Assembly: GCA_964653025.1 (NCBI GenBank)
Contig: CAZZBZ010000011.1
Coordinates: 1 to 62,309 of the forward strand
Length of the DNA stretch: 62,309 nt
From: JABWAM01 sp964653025
Lineage (GTDB): Bacteria; Verrucomicrobiota; Verrucomicrobiia; JABWAM01
Reading direction: 5' to 3'
The position numbers were made by a program, and so were the translations under genes. This document shows positions 1 to 8,726 of this stretch, in pieces (position 1 is the first letter of the stretch; each line of letters starts with the position of its first letter). The notes under the pieces were generated by a model. The model saw only the letters and a list, made by a program, of their open reading frames with translations, searched no databases and had not been told where the DNA came from.

Positions 1-408
1 AAGAACCTGGGAGGCCCATGGATCCTGCGGGGGGCCAAGGTGCTTGAGGAAAAGGGCATGAAGTTCGTGCGCCTGGAAGGCAGCAAGGAATCCGGAATCG
101 CCGGTCTGATCTACGCGCCGACCCCGCTCGAGGGGGCCCAACAGGTCAAGGTCTCACTGCGGTATCGAACCGATGTTGCGGTTTCCCGCCCGCACTCGGG
201 CGCGTGGTACGCGCTGGCCTTTATCATGGCGGACGGCACGACCAAGTACGAGGGATTGTCGCTTCCTCTTGAGACCGAGTGGGCTGCGATCGAGAAGGTG
301 GTCGACGTCCCGTCGGGGGCCTTGAAGCTCCAGCCCCAGCTGCGACTCCAGATCAACGAAACCAACACGCTGGATGCCCGGGACATCTGCATCGAGCTCC
401 TGCCGTAG
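1..408 (+). CDS. C-terminal end of a carbohydrate-binding-type protein (5' partial)
   Basis: The reading frame is open from the first base of the window to TAG at 406-408, giving the last 135 residues of a longer protein. No start is needed inside the window; a GTG at 40 is in frame but has no ribosome binding site. The sequence alternates short hydrophobic and polar strands and ends in a strand-like segment (DICIELLP), as in jelly-roll carbohydrate-binding modules. A similar module makes up the secreted protein at 15030-15623. The role, probably extracellular glycan binding attached to an upstream catalytic domain, is inferred from composition and neighbours. The stop codon sits on the TA dinucleotide that borders a MITE-like element. 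Confidence 0.55.
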   Translation, partial: KNLGGPWILRGAKVLEEKGMKFVRLEGSKESGIAGLIYAPTPLEGAQQVKVSLRYRTDVAVSRPHSGAWYALAFIMADGTTKYEGLSLPLETEWAAIEKVVDVPSGALKLQPQLRLQINETNTLDARDICIELLP

Positions 409-560
409 TGTCCTGAGTCGGTGAATTCTTTCAAAATGGACTTCCTGCACCAGACGGCCCGCGACACGCGGGCCCTCCATAGAAACAGGTTCGAACGGGT
501 CTTGGAGGGCCGCCGTGTCGGCGGCCGAGTTCGAGAAAGAACTTCTCGTTCGGGACACTA
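406..560. mobile_element. MITE-like element with TA target duplication
   Basis: TA occurs at 406-407 and 559-560. Reading inward, both ends start GTGTCC and share imperfect terminal inverted repeats of about 25 bases: GTGTCCTGAGTCGGTGAA on the left, GTGTCCCGAACGAGAAG on the right, each followed by TTCTTTC. Two perfect hairpins lie inside (456-474 and 508-526). No transposase is encoded. TA duplications with GTGTCC-type ends are typical of non-autonomous relatives of IS630/Tc1-mariner elements, so that family is the likely source, by inference. Confidence 0.45.
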
Positions 561-691
561 GCAGGCTGTTAAAAGCGCGCTCGCTGCAGGCAGCGGGCCG
601 ATCATCTAGTGACACACATTTGAAAATGACACATTGCGATGTAGGCCGCGTGCCCTCACGCAGCGTCCAAAAACGCTTTTCAATACGCTGC
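561..691. repeat. Imperfect long inverted repeat
   Basis: A left arm at 561-577 (GCAGGCTGTTAAAAGCG) faces an imperfectly complementary arm at 674-691 (CGCTTTTCAATACGCTGC), separated by about 96 bases with no gene. It follows directly on the MITE-like element and fills the space before the ceramidase-like gene. It may be a second decayed palindromic repeat. No open frame in it looks like a gene. Confidence 0.35.
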
Positions 692-732
692 CAGGCCCAG
701 GTAACCCTTTGAGGAAGAATAAATTCCATTCG

Positions 733-2109
733 GTGAGTCCACGATCTCGACCGGTTTCCACGCCCGTGGTTTTGGGTTCTTCGCGGGCGGAGACGCATGC
801 CCTTTACGCCGGCGTGGCGAACGTGGAGATCACCCCGGACCGCGCGTGCGCACTCGTCTCCGCGAAAGGGGAATCCTTCATCTTGGCCGGGGACTCCGCG
901 CTGGATGGACGGAAGTCAGCGGACAACGTCCATGATCCGCTCTACGCGCGCGTCGTGGTGCTGAGGAACAAGGAGGTTTCCCTCGCGATCGTTTCCCTCG
1001 ACCTGATCATTTTCTCCTCCGAACGGGTGGTTGCCGAGGCGAAGCGGAAATGGGGCGTGGATCACGTGACCCTTTGCTGCACGCACACACACGCGGGGGT
1101 CGTTCCGCGCGGGATGTGCCCGAAGGGCAACGAGTGGGGGTGGACCTACGCTCAGGCGGACCCCGGCGAGACGCTCAACTGGCCCGGCTTCTCCGAGGAC
1201 CCCTGGTATGCGGCGACGGAGGCAAAGATCATCGCCGCCATTGGCGAAGCGATGGAGGGGGTGTTTCCCGCCCGGATTACTGCAGGGCAGGGACGTTTCG
1301 ACAGCCCCTTCATGGCCCACAACCGGCGGCGGGTGAATCCGGACGGGACGGTGACCATGTTGTGGTCAAACCCCGAGCGGATTCCCACCCAGCCGATCGA
1401 TCCGACGGTGGGCGTGGTTCGGATCGAAGACGAAGAAGGAAAGCCCCGAGTGTTCATGGTCCATTACGCGTGCCATCCCGTGATCGTCATGGGGGCGGGG
1501 AAGGTCTCCCGGGATTTCCCCGGTGCGATGGTGGATCATGTCGAGCGGGAACTCGGGGGATCCTGCATGGCCGTTTTCCTGCAGGGGGCACTGGGTGACC
1601 TGGATCCCTACGAGATCAGCCTGCGGGGCGACGAGGGATTCGAGATGGTCCGAAAAGCCGGCGTGGATCTCGGGGAGGGGGCTCTGCGCCTCGCCCGGGC
1701 CCTTCCTGCCCCGGTGGCGGAGGCGCGCCTCCAGGTTCGCGAGAGCCTCGTCAAGGTCCCGCACCGGAACGGCGACAAGTCGAGCGAGGTGTGCGTGATG
1801 ACGGCGACGCTCAACCGCGACCTCGCCCTCGTCACGATCCCGGGGGAACCGTTCATCCAGCATCAACTCAACTTGAGGGAGCAATCGCCGGTGCCGAACA
1901 CCTTCATGCTGGGCGTTGCCTACTGCGGACGGGGTTCGCCGTATATCGTGTACATCCCCACGGCGCAGGCGGTGAAGGAGGGCGGCTACGGGGCGTCACA
2001 GTGCAGCTTCGTGTCGGGGGACGCGGGCGACCGGTTGGTGGAACGGGCGGTGGCCGATCTCAAGGCGTTGACCGGGAGAAACGCGAAAGGGAGGCGCGAG
2101 ACCCGATGA
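733..2109 (+). CDS. Neutral/alkaline ceramidase-family amidase
   Basis: The predicted product has 458 residues and resembles the N-terminal catalytic domain of neutral/alkaline non-lysosomal ceramidases, zinc amidases that cleave N-acyl bonds. The zinc-site motif CTHTHAG is visible (H118, H120), followed by YACHPVIV (H248) and GALGDLDPY. The C-terminal immunoglobulin-like domain of full ceramidases is absent, as in many bacterial relatives of unknown substrate. The start is uncertain: GTG at 733 follows a purine-rich AGGAAG by about 15 bases, and an ATG at 634 is also in frame but would translate the flanking repeat. No clear signal peptide is seen. Its stop overlaps the next start by four bases (ATGA), so it is translationally coupled to the hydrolase downstream. 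Confidence 0.75.
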   Translation: MSPRSRPVSTPVVLGSSRAETHALYAGVANVEITPDRACALVSAKGESFILAGDSALDGRKSADNVHDPLYARVVVLRNKEVSLAIVSLDLIIFSSERVVAEAKRKWGVDHVTLCCTHTHAGVVPRGMCPKGNEWGWTYAQADPGETLNWPGFSEDPWYAATEAKIIAAIGEAMEGVFPARITAGQGRFDSPFMAHNRRRVNPDGTVTMLWSNPERIPTQPIDPTVGVVRIEDEEGKPRVFMVHYACHPVIVMGAGKVSRDFPGAMVDHVERELGGSCMAVFLQGALGDLDPYEISLRGDEGFEMVRKAGVDLGEGALRLARALPAPVAEARLQVRESLVKVPHRNGDKSSEVCVMTATLNRDLALVTIPGEPFIQHQLNLREQSPVPNTFMLGVAYCGRGSPYIVYIPTAQAVKEGGYGASQCSFVSGDAGDRLVERAVADLKALTGRNAKGRRETR

Positions 2110-3557
2110 GCGGCGACATATTTGCGGCGGTCAGGCAGCGCATTCAGAAGGAGATGGCGAGTTCGGGAATCCCGTCCATGGCCGTCGCGGTGGCCCGTCG
2201 GGGTGAGGTGATCTGGGAGGAGGCCTGGGGATGGGTCGACATCGAGAGGAAAATTCCCGCCACGCCGCACACCCCGTATGGCATGGCCTCCGTCTCCAAG
2301 CCGATCACGGCGACGGCGATCATGAAACTGGTGGAGCAGGGGAAGCTCGACCTCGATCGTCCGGTGAACGACTTCCTGGATCGCGAATGCCAACTCAAGA
2401 CCTGGATCGGTGACCCCGCGAACGTCACCCTTCAGAGGGTGGCCAGCCACAGGGCCGGCCTGCCCCTCCATATGCATTCCTTCACGGGTGCGGAGATTTC
2501 TAAGAAGCCCGTCATGCCTGACACGATTCGACGGTACGGCAACGTGGTGACGGTCCCGGGGGAGCGATACCGATATTCCAACCTGGGTTACGGGGTGTTG
2601 GACCACCTCATCGAGCGGCAATCCGGGATGAGCTATGCCGAGTTCCTGAAGCAGGAGATCTTCCTGCCGCTGGGAATGACGCGGAGTTCGGTGGAGGACG
2701 GGCCCGAGCATGACGAGTCCATGGCCAGGCGCTACGGGGAGGACCGGCAGCCGCTCCCCTGGTACGACGTGGACCACCGCGGGGCTTCTTCGGTCTGCTG
2801 CAGCGCTCATGACCTGCTGCGCTTCGGGATGTTCCATCTGGGGCAATGCCCGGGCACGCCGCCGGTTCTGAGCGAGCACTCCCTCACGCGCATGCATGCG
2901 CGTGTCACCGTCATGGGACCCCCCAACCCGTCAGACCACAATCTCAGGCCCGGGTCCGGCTACGGCATTGGCTGGGTCATCGACGATGATGAGCTCGATT
3001 CCAGGATCAGCCACGGCGGGGGAATGGGCGGCGTCTCCGCCAAGCTCCTTCTATTGCCAAAGGAGGACCTCGTCGTGGTCGCCATGGCCAACGCCTTCTG
3101 TCCGCTCCCGTACGTGATCGAGAGGGACATCCTCTCGGCGCTTTTACCGGGTTACGCCGACCAACTGGCGGAGTTTGACCGGAAACGGGCCGCGTTGCCC
3201 GTGGGCGCATCCCGAAGCGAGCGGCCGATCACGGAACTCCTCGGCGACTGGCGCGGGAAGGTGCACACGTATCAGGGGGACCTCCCCTTCGCGCTGTCCT
3301 TCAAGCCATCGGGCGACGTCCACGCGCGGCTGGCAGAGCAACTGGCGACGCTGGTTAATGACCTAACGTGTACGGACGGCTGGATCTCCGGTAAAATGGC
3401 CGGGCACATCGAGACCGACGACGTGTGCCGTCGGCCCTATCACCCGTACCACCACGTGCAACTCGACCTGAAGCTGAGGGGAGACCGCCTCACGGGGGCG
3501 CTGGTCCAGATCGTGGGTGACTCCCTGAGCCATTGGGTCGAACTCCACCGGGCATGA
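2106..3557 (+). CDS. Serine hydrolase, beta-lactamase / class C family
   Basis: This 483-residue protein belongs to the serine beta-lactamase-like family (AmpC, D-aminopeptidases, esterase EstB). The three catalytic elements are present in order: S62-V-S-K65 (SxxK nucleophile), Y157-S-N159 (YxN) and H303-G-G in place of KTG. HGG is typical of the D-aminopeptidase/esterase side rather than of true beta-lactamases. A C-terminal domain of about 110 residues follows the hydrolase fold. No signal peptide is evident, so it may act in the cytoplasm. It starts on the ATGA overlapping the ceramidase-like gene and ends on the ATGA that starts the next gene. The substrate cannot be named; an ester, or an amide of a D-amino acid, would fit the family and the nearby D-serine lyase. 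Confidence 0.85.
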   Translation: MSGDIFAAVRQRIQKEMASSGIPSMAVAVARRGEVIWEEAWGWVDIERKIPATPHTPYGMASVSKPITATAIMKLVEQGKLDLDRPVNDFLDRECQLKTWIGDPANVTLQRVASHRAGLPLHMHSFTGAEISKKPVMPDTIRRYGNVVTVPGERYRYSNLGYGVLDHLIERQSGMSYAEFLKQEIFLPLGMTRSSVEDGPEHDESMARRYGEDRQPLPWYDVDHRGASSVCCSAHDLLRFGMFHLGQCPGTPPVLSEHSLTRMHARVTVMGPPNPSDHNLRPGSGYGIGWVIDDDELDSRISHGGGMGGVSAKLLLLPKEDLVVVAMANAFCPLPYVIERDILSALLPGYADQLAEFDRKRAALPVGASRSERPITELLGDWRGKVHTYQGDLPFALSFKPSGDVHARLAEQLATLVNDLTCTDGWISGKMAGHIETDDVCRRPYHPYHHVQLDLKLRGDRLTGALVQIVGDSLSHWVELHRA

Positions 3558-5263
3558 GAGGCAACCCTTCACACGTCGGTCTGCGGCATGCCGCCGCGGG
3601 GCTGCTTGCGAAATGGATGGGGCTCCTGGCGCCGCACTACGATCGGTCGGGGAGCATGAACCTCGACCTCCAACTCTACCCGGACGCCGGGGGGCCATCG
3701 CATTACAACCAGTTTGCGCACTATCCGCTGCTCCTGCTCTCCGAAGGGATCGTGCCGTCGGCTCTTTCCCCGTCCCGCAAGGCGGCCTACCGCCTCCTTG
3801 CGCTCCGGAACCTCCGCTATGTTCTCGGGATCACCGGGCGGGATTTCAAGCAGCCACACTGGTCGCGCGGGCAACGCTGGGGACGCACGCACAGCGATTG
3901 GATGATCTTCTTCCTCCAGCGGTCCCTGGGAATCATCGAAGCGCGGTCGCTGGGTAGCCCGTCGTTCCGAGGGGAACTGGCCCGGGTGGTGAAGGGTTCC
4001 CTGGAGGTGACGTTTCGCGATTTTCGGTCCCGTTTCGCGCCGCAGTTCGCGCGGGGCGCCCGGCGATTTCCCGGCAACCACGCCGCGTGGTGGGCGGCGC
4101 TGTTCCACGAGGGGGGGCGGAGATGGGAACGTCCGGAGTGGACGCGTTTCGGGGAACGGTTTTTTCGCACGCTCGTCCTCCCCTCGCAGGACGCCGACGG
4201 TTTCTGGCCCGAGGGGGGCGGGATGGTGGGGGTCTACGGGATGGTCACTGCGCAGGCCGTCTCCGTCTACGCCGACGCGTCGGGGGATCCCGCCGCACGC
4301 GCGGCCCTCGGGAGGTTCCTTGGGGCGTACCGCCGCTTCACCTTCCCGGACATGAGCGCCTCGTGCGTGGCCGACTGCCGGATGATGTACCACGACCACC
4401 CCGCGCTTTTCCTCGCGTCGGAGTTCCTCGCCTTCGAGCAGGGCGCGCGGTTCTGCATCGAGAGCGTGCGGGCAGGCGAGCGCTGGTTGCGCCGCGAGCC
4501 TCCCCGCGACAACACCGCGCAAACCGCCGCGTTCTTCTCGGTATTTGTGGAGGCCATCCATCGCACCCGGCCCGACGCAGTCCACTCCCTCCCACGCCCG
4601 AGGCTGGAGACGTTGGCGCGCGTGGAAGGCCCCCGTTGGCACGGCCTGCTTTCCACGCAGCTCAATCCGGAAACCGAGAGCCGCTGGTGTCTCGACAACC
4701 AGAACTTCGTGGACCTCTGGAGCCCGGGTTGCGGGCTGCTCGTCGGCGGGGGCAGCAGCAAGCATGACCCGCTCTTCTCCTCGATCCGCGAGGTGGGCGG
4801 CACCCGCGCCTACACTCCCACGCGGGCTCGGATCGTTCGCCGAGGGTTGCATTCCGCGGAGGCCGAGTACCACCTCCGGGGCGCGACGGTGCGGGTCCGC
4901 CTCTCGCTTCGAGGGCGAGAGGCCGCGCTCGCCTGGCGGATCGACAACGCCCGCGTTCCGCTGGAGGCCGCGGTCATCCTCGTGCTCCGCGAGGGAGACC
5001 TCCTGCGGCTTGGCAGCGAACTCACGGTCCGTGCCAGTTCACGGAAACTGCTCGAACTGGAGATCCCCAAGGGGTGGGGAAGCCTCATTGCCCGCGGGGT
5101 GGAGATCCTCCCTCCCGCGGGAGCCCGGTTTTCCTGGCCAATCTCGGCCTGGAACCCTTACCGTCAGGACGCACTTGGCGGCCCGGCGCGCGCGCGGCTT
5201 TCGTGGCGCCTTTCACGGCGGGAAACGGTGGTGCGCTTCCGCGTTCCCGCCCGCCGCGCATAA
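3554..5263 (+). CDS. Unrecognised large protein, probable alpha/alpha-toroid plus beta-sandwich
   Basis: The product has 569 residues, with no name I can assign securely. The first two thirds are helical and rich in Trp, Tyr and His, with helix-hairpin spacing like (alpha/alpha)6 toroids. The last third (about 360-569) is strand-rich, like the beta-sandwich that follows the toroid in heparinase- and alginate-lyase-type enzymes. Candidate active-site stretches are FPGNHAAWW and CRMMYHDHP. DUF2264-type proteins are another possibility. It overlaps the hydrolase gene by ATGA and precedes cutC by 12 bases, so it belongs to the same operon. A role in cleaving or modifying an acidic or decorated glycan is inferred from fold-like features and context only. 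Confidence 0.6.
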   Translation: MRGNPSHVGLRHAAAGLLAKWMGLLAPHYDRSGSMNLDLQLYPDAGGPSHYNQFAHYPLLLLSEGIVPSALSPSRKAAYRLLALRNLRYVLGITGRDFKQPHWSRGQRWGRTHSDWMIFFLQRSLGIIEARSLGSPSFRGELARVVKGSLEVTFRDFRSRFAPQFARGARRFPGNHAAWWAALFHEGGRRWERPEWTRFGERFFRTLVLPSQDADGFWPEGGGMVGVYGMVTAQAVSVYADASGDPAARAALGRFLGAYRRFTFPDMSASCVADCRMMYHDHPALFLASEFLAFEQGARFCIESVRAGERWLRREPPRDNTAQTAAFFSVFVEAIHRTRPDAVHSLPRPRLETLARVEGPRWHGLLSTQLNPETESRWCLDNQNFVDLWSPGCGLLVGGGSSKHDPLFSSIREVGGTRAYTPTRARIVRRGLHSAEAEYHLRGATVRVRLSLRGREAALAWRIDNARVPLEAAVILVLREGDLLRLGSELTVRASSRKLLELEIPKGWGSLIARGVEILPPAGARFSWPISAWNPYRQDALGGPARARLSWRLSRRETVVRFRVPARRA

Positions 5264-5275
5264 GAGAAACGCTTT

Positions 5276-6048
5276 ATGACGACAACCAAATCCAAGACCG
5301 AAACGAAACGAATCCTCCTCGAGACCTGCGTCGATTCCATCGAAGGCGCGCTCGCGGCCCAGCAGGGCGGGGCGGACCGCGTGGAACTCTGCGGTGCCCT
5401 CTTCGAGGGGGGGATCACCCCCAGCCCGGGCACGATCCTGGTTGCCCGCCAGCGACTAAAAATCCAATTGAACGTACTCGTCCGCCCAAGGGGCGGGGAT
5501 TCCTGCTACTCCGACGCGGAGTTCGAGGTGATGAAGCGCGACGTGGAGTTTTCCAAGGACGCGGGGGCGGACGGCGTGGTCTTCGGGGTCCTGAAGGAGG
5601 ACGGGAGCGTGGACATGGAGCGCACCGGCGCCCTGGTCAAGCTGGCGCGCCCGATGAGCGTGACGTTCCATCGCATCTTCGACGTCACCCGCGACCCGTT
5701 CGAGGCACTCGAAGCGGTGATCTCCCTCGGGGTTGAGCGGATCCTCACGTCGGGACAGGAAGCCAGCGTCCTTGAGGGGCTGGACCTCCTGGCCCAACTG
5801 GTGAAGCGGGCCGGTGAGCGCATCATCATCATGCCCGGGGGAGGGGTCACCGAGCGCAACCTGCCCAAGATCGTGGCGGGCACCGGCGCGCGCGAGTTTC
5901 ACGCCTCCTGCTCGACCACGCTGGACGGGCGCATGAAGCATCGAAACTCGCGGGTCTTCATGGGGGGCGCGCTGCGCACGTCCGAGTACGGCCTCCGCGC
6001 GACCGACACCCGGCGGGTCGGGACCATGGCGGCCATTCTCAATCCCCG
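5276..6048 (+). CDS. cutC: CutC-family TIM-barrel protein (3' end in gap)
   Basis: The first 257 residues of a CutC family protein are present; the scaffold gap removes the last few codons. The fold is a TIM barrel, seen here in LLETCVDSIEGALAA, GADRVELC, VRPRGGDSCYSD, ADGVVFG and VTFHRIFDVT, all close to the family pattern. The visible length already matches complete CutC proteins, so little is missing. CutC was first linked to copper tolerance in E. coli, but its biochemical role is unsettled and it is often found beside sugar-catabolic genes. That context applies here, between an unknown toroid protein and an epimerase. An apparent stop just after the gap comes only from reading through Ns. 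Confidence 0.9.
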
Positions 6049-6148
6049 NNNNNNNNNNNNNNNNNNNNNNNNNNNNNNNNNNNNNNNNNNNNNNNNNNNN
6101 NNNNNNNNNNNNNNNNNNNNNNNNNNNNNNNNNNNNNNNNNNNNNNNN
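6049..6148. other. Scaffold gap of 100 Ns
   Basis: Exactly 100 unknown bases join two contigs; this is the usual placeholder for a gap of unspecified length. The real distance between cutC and the epimerase gene is therefore unknown, and other genes could be missing here. Genes on both sides are on the + strand and fit one catabolic array. Confidence 0.99.
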
Positions 6149-6158
6149 CGTCCCTGAA

Positions 6159-7505
6159 ATGGAGAACAACCCGATGCCTCCGAAGGATCTTGGAAAGGCG
6201 AATCCGCGCGAACGTCGCGCGTCGAGCGGTGACCTTGCCGAGCTTCACCGCTCAGTCGTGAACCGATTGAACGATGGCATCATCCCATTTTGGGCTGAGC
6301 GCGCACTCGATCGCGAATGCGGGGGGTATCTCACCAACTTCGACGAGCGGGGCCGATCGTTGGGGACGCCGGAAAAGTATCTCAACACCCAGTGCCGCCT
6401 GCTCTGGTGGTTCTCCACCCTGAAGCGCCATCGCCCGGATGCCCCATCCTGCGGGGAACTGGCGAGGGCCGGGTGTGAGTTCATGCTGAAGCATTTCTGG
6501 GATGCCGAGCACGGGGGCTGGTTCTGGAAGGTCCGGCGCGACGGCTCGCGCCTCGATGACGGCAAGATCGTCTATGGCCAGAGCTTCGCGATCTACGCCC
6601 TGTCGGAGCATTATCTGGCCACCGGCGACCGCCGCGCCCTCGATCATGCCGCGCGGACCTTCGACCTCCTGCAGGTGCATGCCGCCGACACGCTGCACGG
6701 CGGCTACTACGAGAACCTGAATGTGGATTGGACGCCCGAGGCTTCCGGTTTCGCCGGCGGCGACCGGAAGGGCCTCGATACCCACATGCACCTGATGGAA
6801 TCCTTCACGGTGCTTTACGAGGCGTCGCGCAACCCCCTGCACCGTCGCAAGCTGATCGAGTTGGTGGAACTGATCCGCACCCGGATGATCGACCCGGCTT
6901 CCGGCTGCGGGCTCAACCAGTTCGACCTGGCATGGCAAACGATTCCCGCCATCGCCATCAAGCGCACGTGGAACGCGGAGCGATTCGGCGAGCGACCCGC
7001 CCAGCCCACCGAGACCACCTCCTACGGGCACAACGTGGAACTGGCCTGGCTCATGCGCCGGGCGCTCGACGTAGCCGGGGCCGACCTGATGCCGTATCGC
7101 CCGGTCCTGAAGCGGCTGCTCGACCATGCCGTCGCCCACGGCGTGGACTGGGAGCACGGGGGCATCTACCGCGACGGTCTGCGGGCCGATGGGAAGGTCC
7201 TCGTGACGGAGAAGGAGTTTTGGCAGCACGCCGAGGTGCTCGTGGGTTTTCTCGATGGGTACGAGGTCTTCAAGGACCCGCGATACCTGAAGGCGTTCGA
7301 GGCGGTCTGGGAGTTCGTGCAGGAGCACATGATCCTCCCGGAGGTGGGGGAGTGGCGCACGCTCGTGGACCGCGAAGGCCGCCCTCTCGATTCCAATATC
7401 GGCAACCCGTGGAAGGTGAGCTACCACACCGGCCGTTCGATGCTCGAATGCGAGCAGCGACTCGGGCGCTTGTGCGCCACCGCCGGTTTGCCCTCGCACC
7501 CATAA
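6159..7505 (+). CDS. AGE-family sugar 2-epimerase, cellobiose 2-epimerase-like
   Basis: A 448-residue member of the N-acylglucosamine 2-epimerase / cellobiose 2-epimerase / mannose isomerase superfamily, an (alpha/alpha)6 barrel that epimerises or isomerises the reducing-end sugar. The superfamily histidines are visible: H209 and H211 (DTHMHLME), H291 (YGHNVELAW), H357 (FWQHAEV) and H423 (SYHTGRS). The GHxxE-type motif favours cellobiose 2-epimerase over the N-acetylglucosamine enzymes, so the substrate may be a beta-linked disaccharide. The start at ATG 6159 lies 11 bases after the gap; ATG 6174 is an alternative and a longer form cannot be excluded. The next gene follows after 11 bases. Confidence 0.85.
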   Translation: MENNPMPPKDLGKANPRERRASSGDLAELHRSVVNRLNDGIIPFWAERALDRECGGYLTNFDERGRSLGTPEKYLNTQCRLLWWFSTLKRHRPDAPSCGELARAGCEFMLKHFWDAEHGGWFWKVRRDGSRLDDGKIVYGQSFAIYALSEHYLATGDRRALDHAARTFDLLQVHAADTLHGGYYENLNVDWTPEASGFAGGDRKGLDTHMHLMESFTVLYEASRNPLHRRKLIELVELIRTRMIDPASGCGLNQFDLAWQTIPAIAIKRTWNAERFGERPAQPTETTSYGHNVELAWLMRRALDVAGADLMPYRPVLKRLLDHAVAHGVDWEHGGIYRDGLRADGKVLVTEKEFWQHAEVLVGFLDGYEVFKDPRYLKAFEAVWEFVQEHMILPEVGEWRTLVDREGRPLDSNIGNPWKVSYHTGRSMLECEQRLGRLCATAGLPSHP

Positions 7506-7516
7506 CAAGGAGGAAC

Positions 7517-8695
7517 ATGAATATCCCATATCGACAGTTGTCCCCGGAAGAGGCGCTCGGCGCGTACGGGGACTGGTTGGTCGCTCAACTCGCGGACCTC
7601 GAACGCTGCGGGGAGTGGTACATGGTGTTCTACCCGATCCGGACCCTCGCCCTTGCCGGCAAGCGGCTGAAGCAGCCCCGGTTTTTGGATACGGCCTTCC
7701 GCTACGTGGATGCGTACCTGTCCGAGCAGTTGCCCAACGGGGCCTTCACCTCCAACCGTCGCCGCCAGCCGACGCCCTCTCTCACGAAGCGGCAGTTTCA
7801 TGAGATCCTGCGCACCGGCAAGGTCAACCTGGCCGACAACGGATCGAACGTCACCGGGGTGCTCCAGGCCGCCGGCGCGGCGGAGGGAGAGCGGCGCGCG
7901 CGCTACCTCGCGGCAGCGCGCAAATGGCTCGATGAGTGGGTGCCGGTTTGGGCGCTGCCCGAAGGGGGATACGGAAACGGCATCTGGGTCGGGCACAAGA
8001 TCAATAGCCCGTACACCTGCTCCATCGGCACCGTTTGCGCTGCCCTGTCTGCCTATACCCTGGCCACGGATGAGCGCGAGTTCGTCGAGAACGCCGAACG
8101 CGCGATGAAGTTCCAGTGCGACCACTGGCTCCCGGACGGGCGGCCGATCAACTTCGACTGCTATCCGCTGCCGCGCAAGACGGCCCTCAACGACTACGGG
8201 CACAGCTTCTACCTGCTCGAAGGGATGATCTGGACGCACCACGTCTCCCGCAATGAGGAGGTGCGCACCGTGATCGCGAAGCGCCTCAAGGAGTGGATCT
8301 TCGGCGAAGCGGGACTGCTTTCGCAGTGGCGCAACTCATGGTTCAACTTTCAGGTGACCTCCTACCCTCCGGATTGGGAAGCCAGCGGCTGCGGGCTGCC
8401 GATGTCGCGCCTGGGCCTTCGGCCGGGATGGGAACTGGCCAAGTCCAACGGCATCCTCCACGCGCTCCTCTACTACCTGAACCACGTGGAGGAGAACGCC
8501 GTGTTGCGCGAGAAGGTCGAACGGGGACTGCGCTACCTCAGTCACCCGCTCAAGGCCCGGATGAGCGGCATTTGCTCCGATCCCGAGGAGTCCTACGGCG
8601 AGTTCGCCGTCCAGTCGACCGGGTTCGCCGGGCTTTCCCTCGCCGATGGAATCCAGAACGACCTTGTTTTCACCTCGCTCGGCTGCAAGGGATGA
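7517..8695 (+). CDS. Uncharacterised alpha/alpha-toroid protein
   Basis: This 392-residue protein starts at ATG 7517, after a strong AAGGAGG at 7507-7513. The sequence shows repeated helix pairs with conserved aromatics (FLDTAFRYVDAYL, NDYGHSFYLLEGMIW, SWFNFQVTSYPP), typical of (alpha/alpha) toroid glycosidases, lyases and epimerases, but no family signature I can name. It lacks a signal peptide. Its place between a sugar epimerase and a clan-D glycosidase suggests a cytoplasmic enzyme in the same glycan pathway. An unsaturated-glucuronyl-hydrolase-like role is one possibility, without motif proof. Confidence 0.65.
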   Translation: MNIPYRQLSPEEALGAYGDWLVAQLADLERCGEWYMVFYPIRTLALAGKRLKQPRFLDTAFRYVDAYLSEQLPNGAFTSNRRRQPTPSLTKRQFHEILRTGKVNLADNGSNVTGVLQAAGAAEGERRARYLAAARKWLDEWVPVWALPEGGYGNGIWVGHKINSPYTCSIGTVCAALSAYTLATDEREFVENAERAMKFQCDHWLPDGRPINFDCYPLPRKTALNDYGHSFYLLEGMIWTHHVSRNEEVRTVIAKRLKEWIFGEAGLLSQWRNSWFNFQVTSYPPDWEASGCGLPMSRLGLRPGWELAKSNGILHALLYYLNHVEENAVLREKVERGLRYLSHPLKARMSGICSDPEESYGEFAVQSTGFAGLSLADGIQNDLVFTSLGCKG

Positions 8696-8726
8696 AAACG
8701 TAATCATAAAAAGACAAGCCAAGGTT

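Noticed and set aside
5276..6157. CutC ending at a stop just after the scaffold gap
   Set aside because: The frame was carried through exactly 100 Ns of unknown true length, so the stop has no meaning; CutC is left open at 6048.
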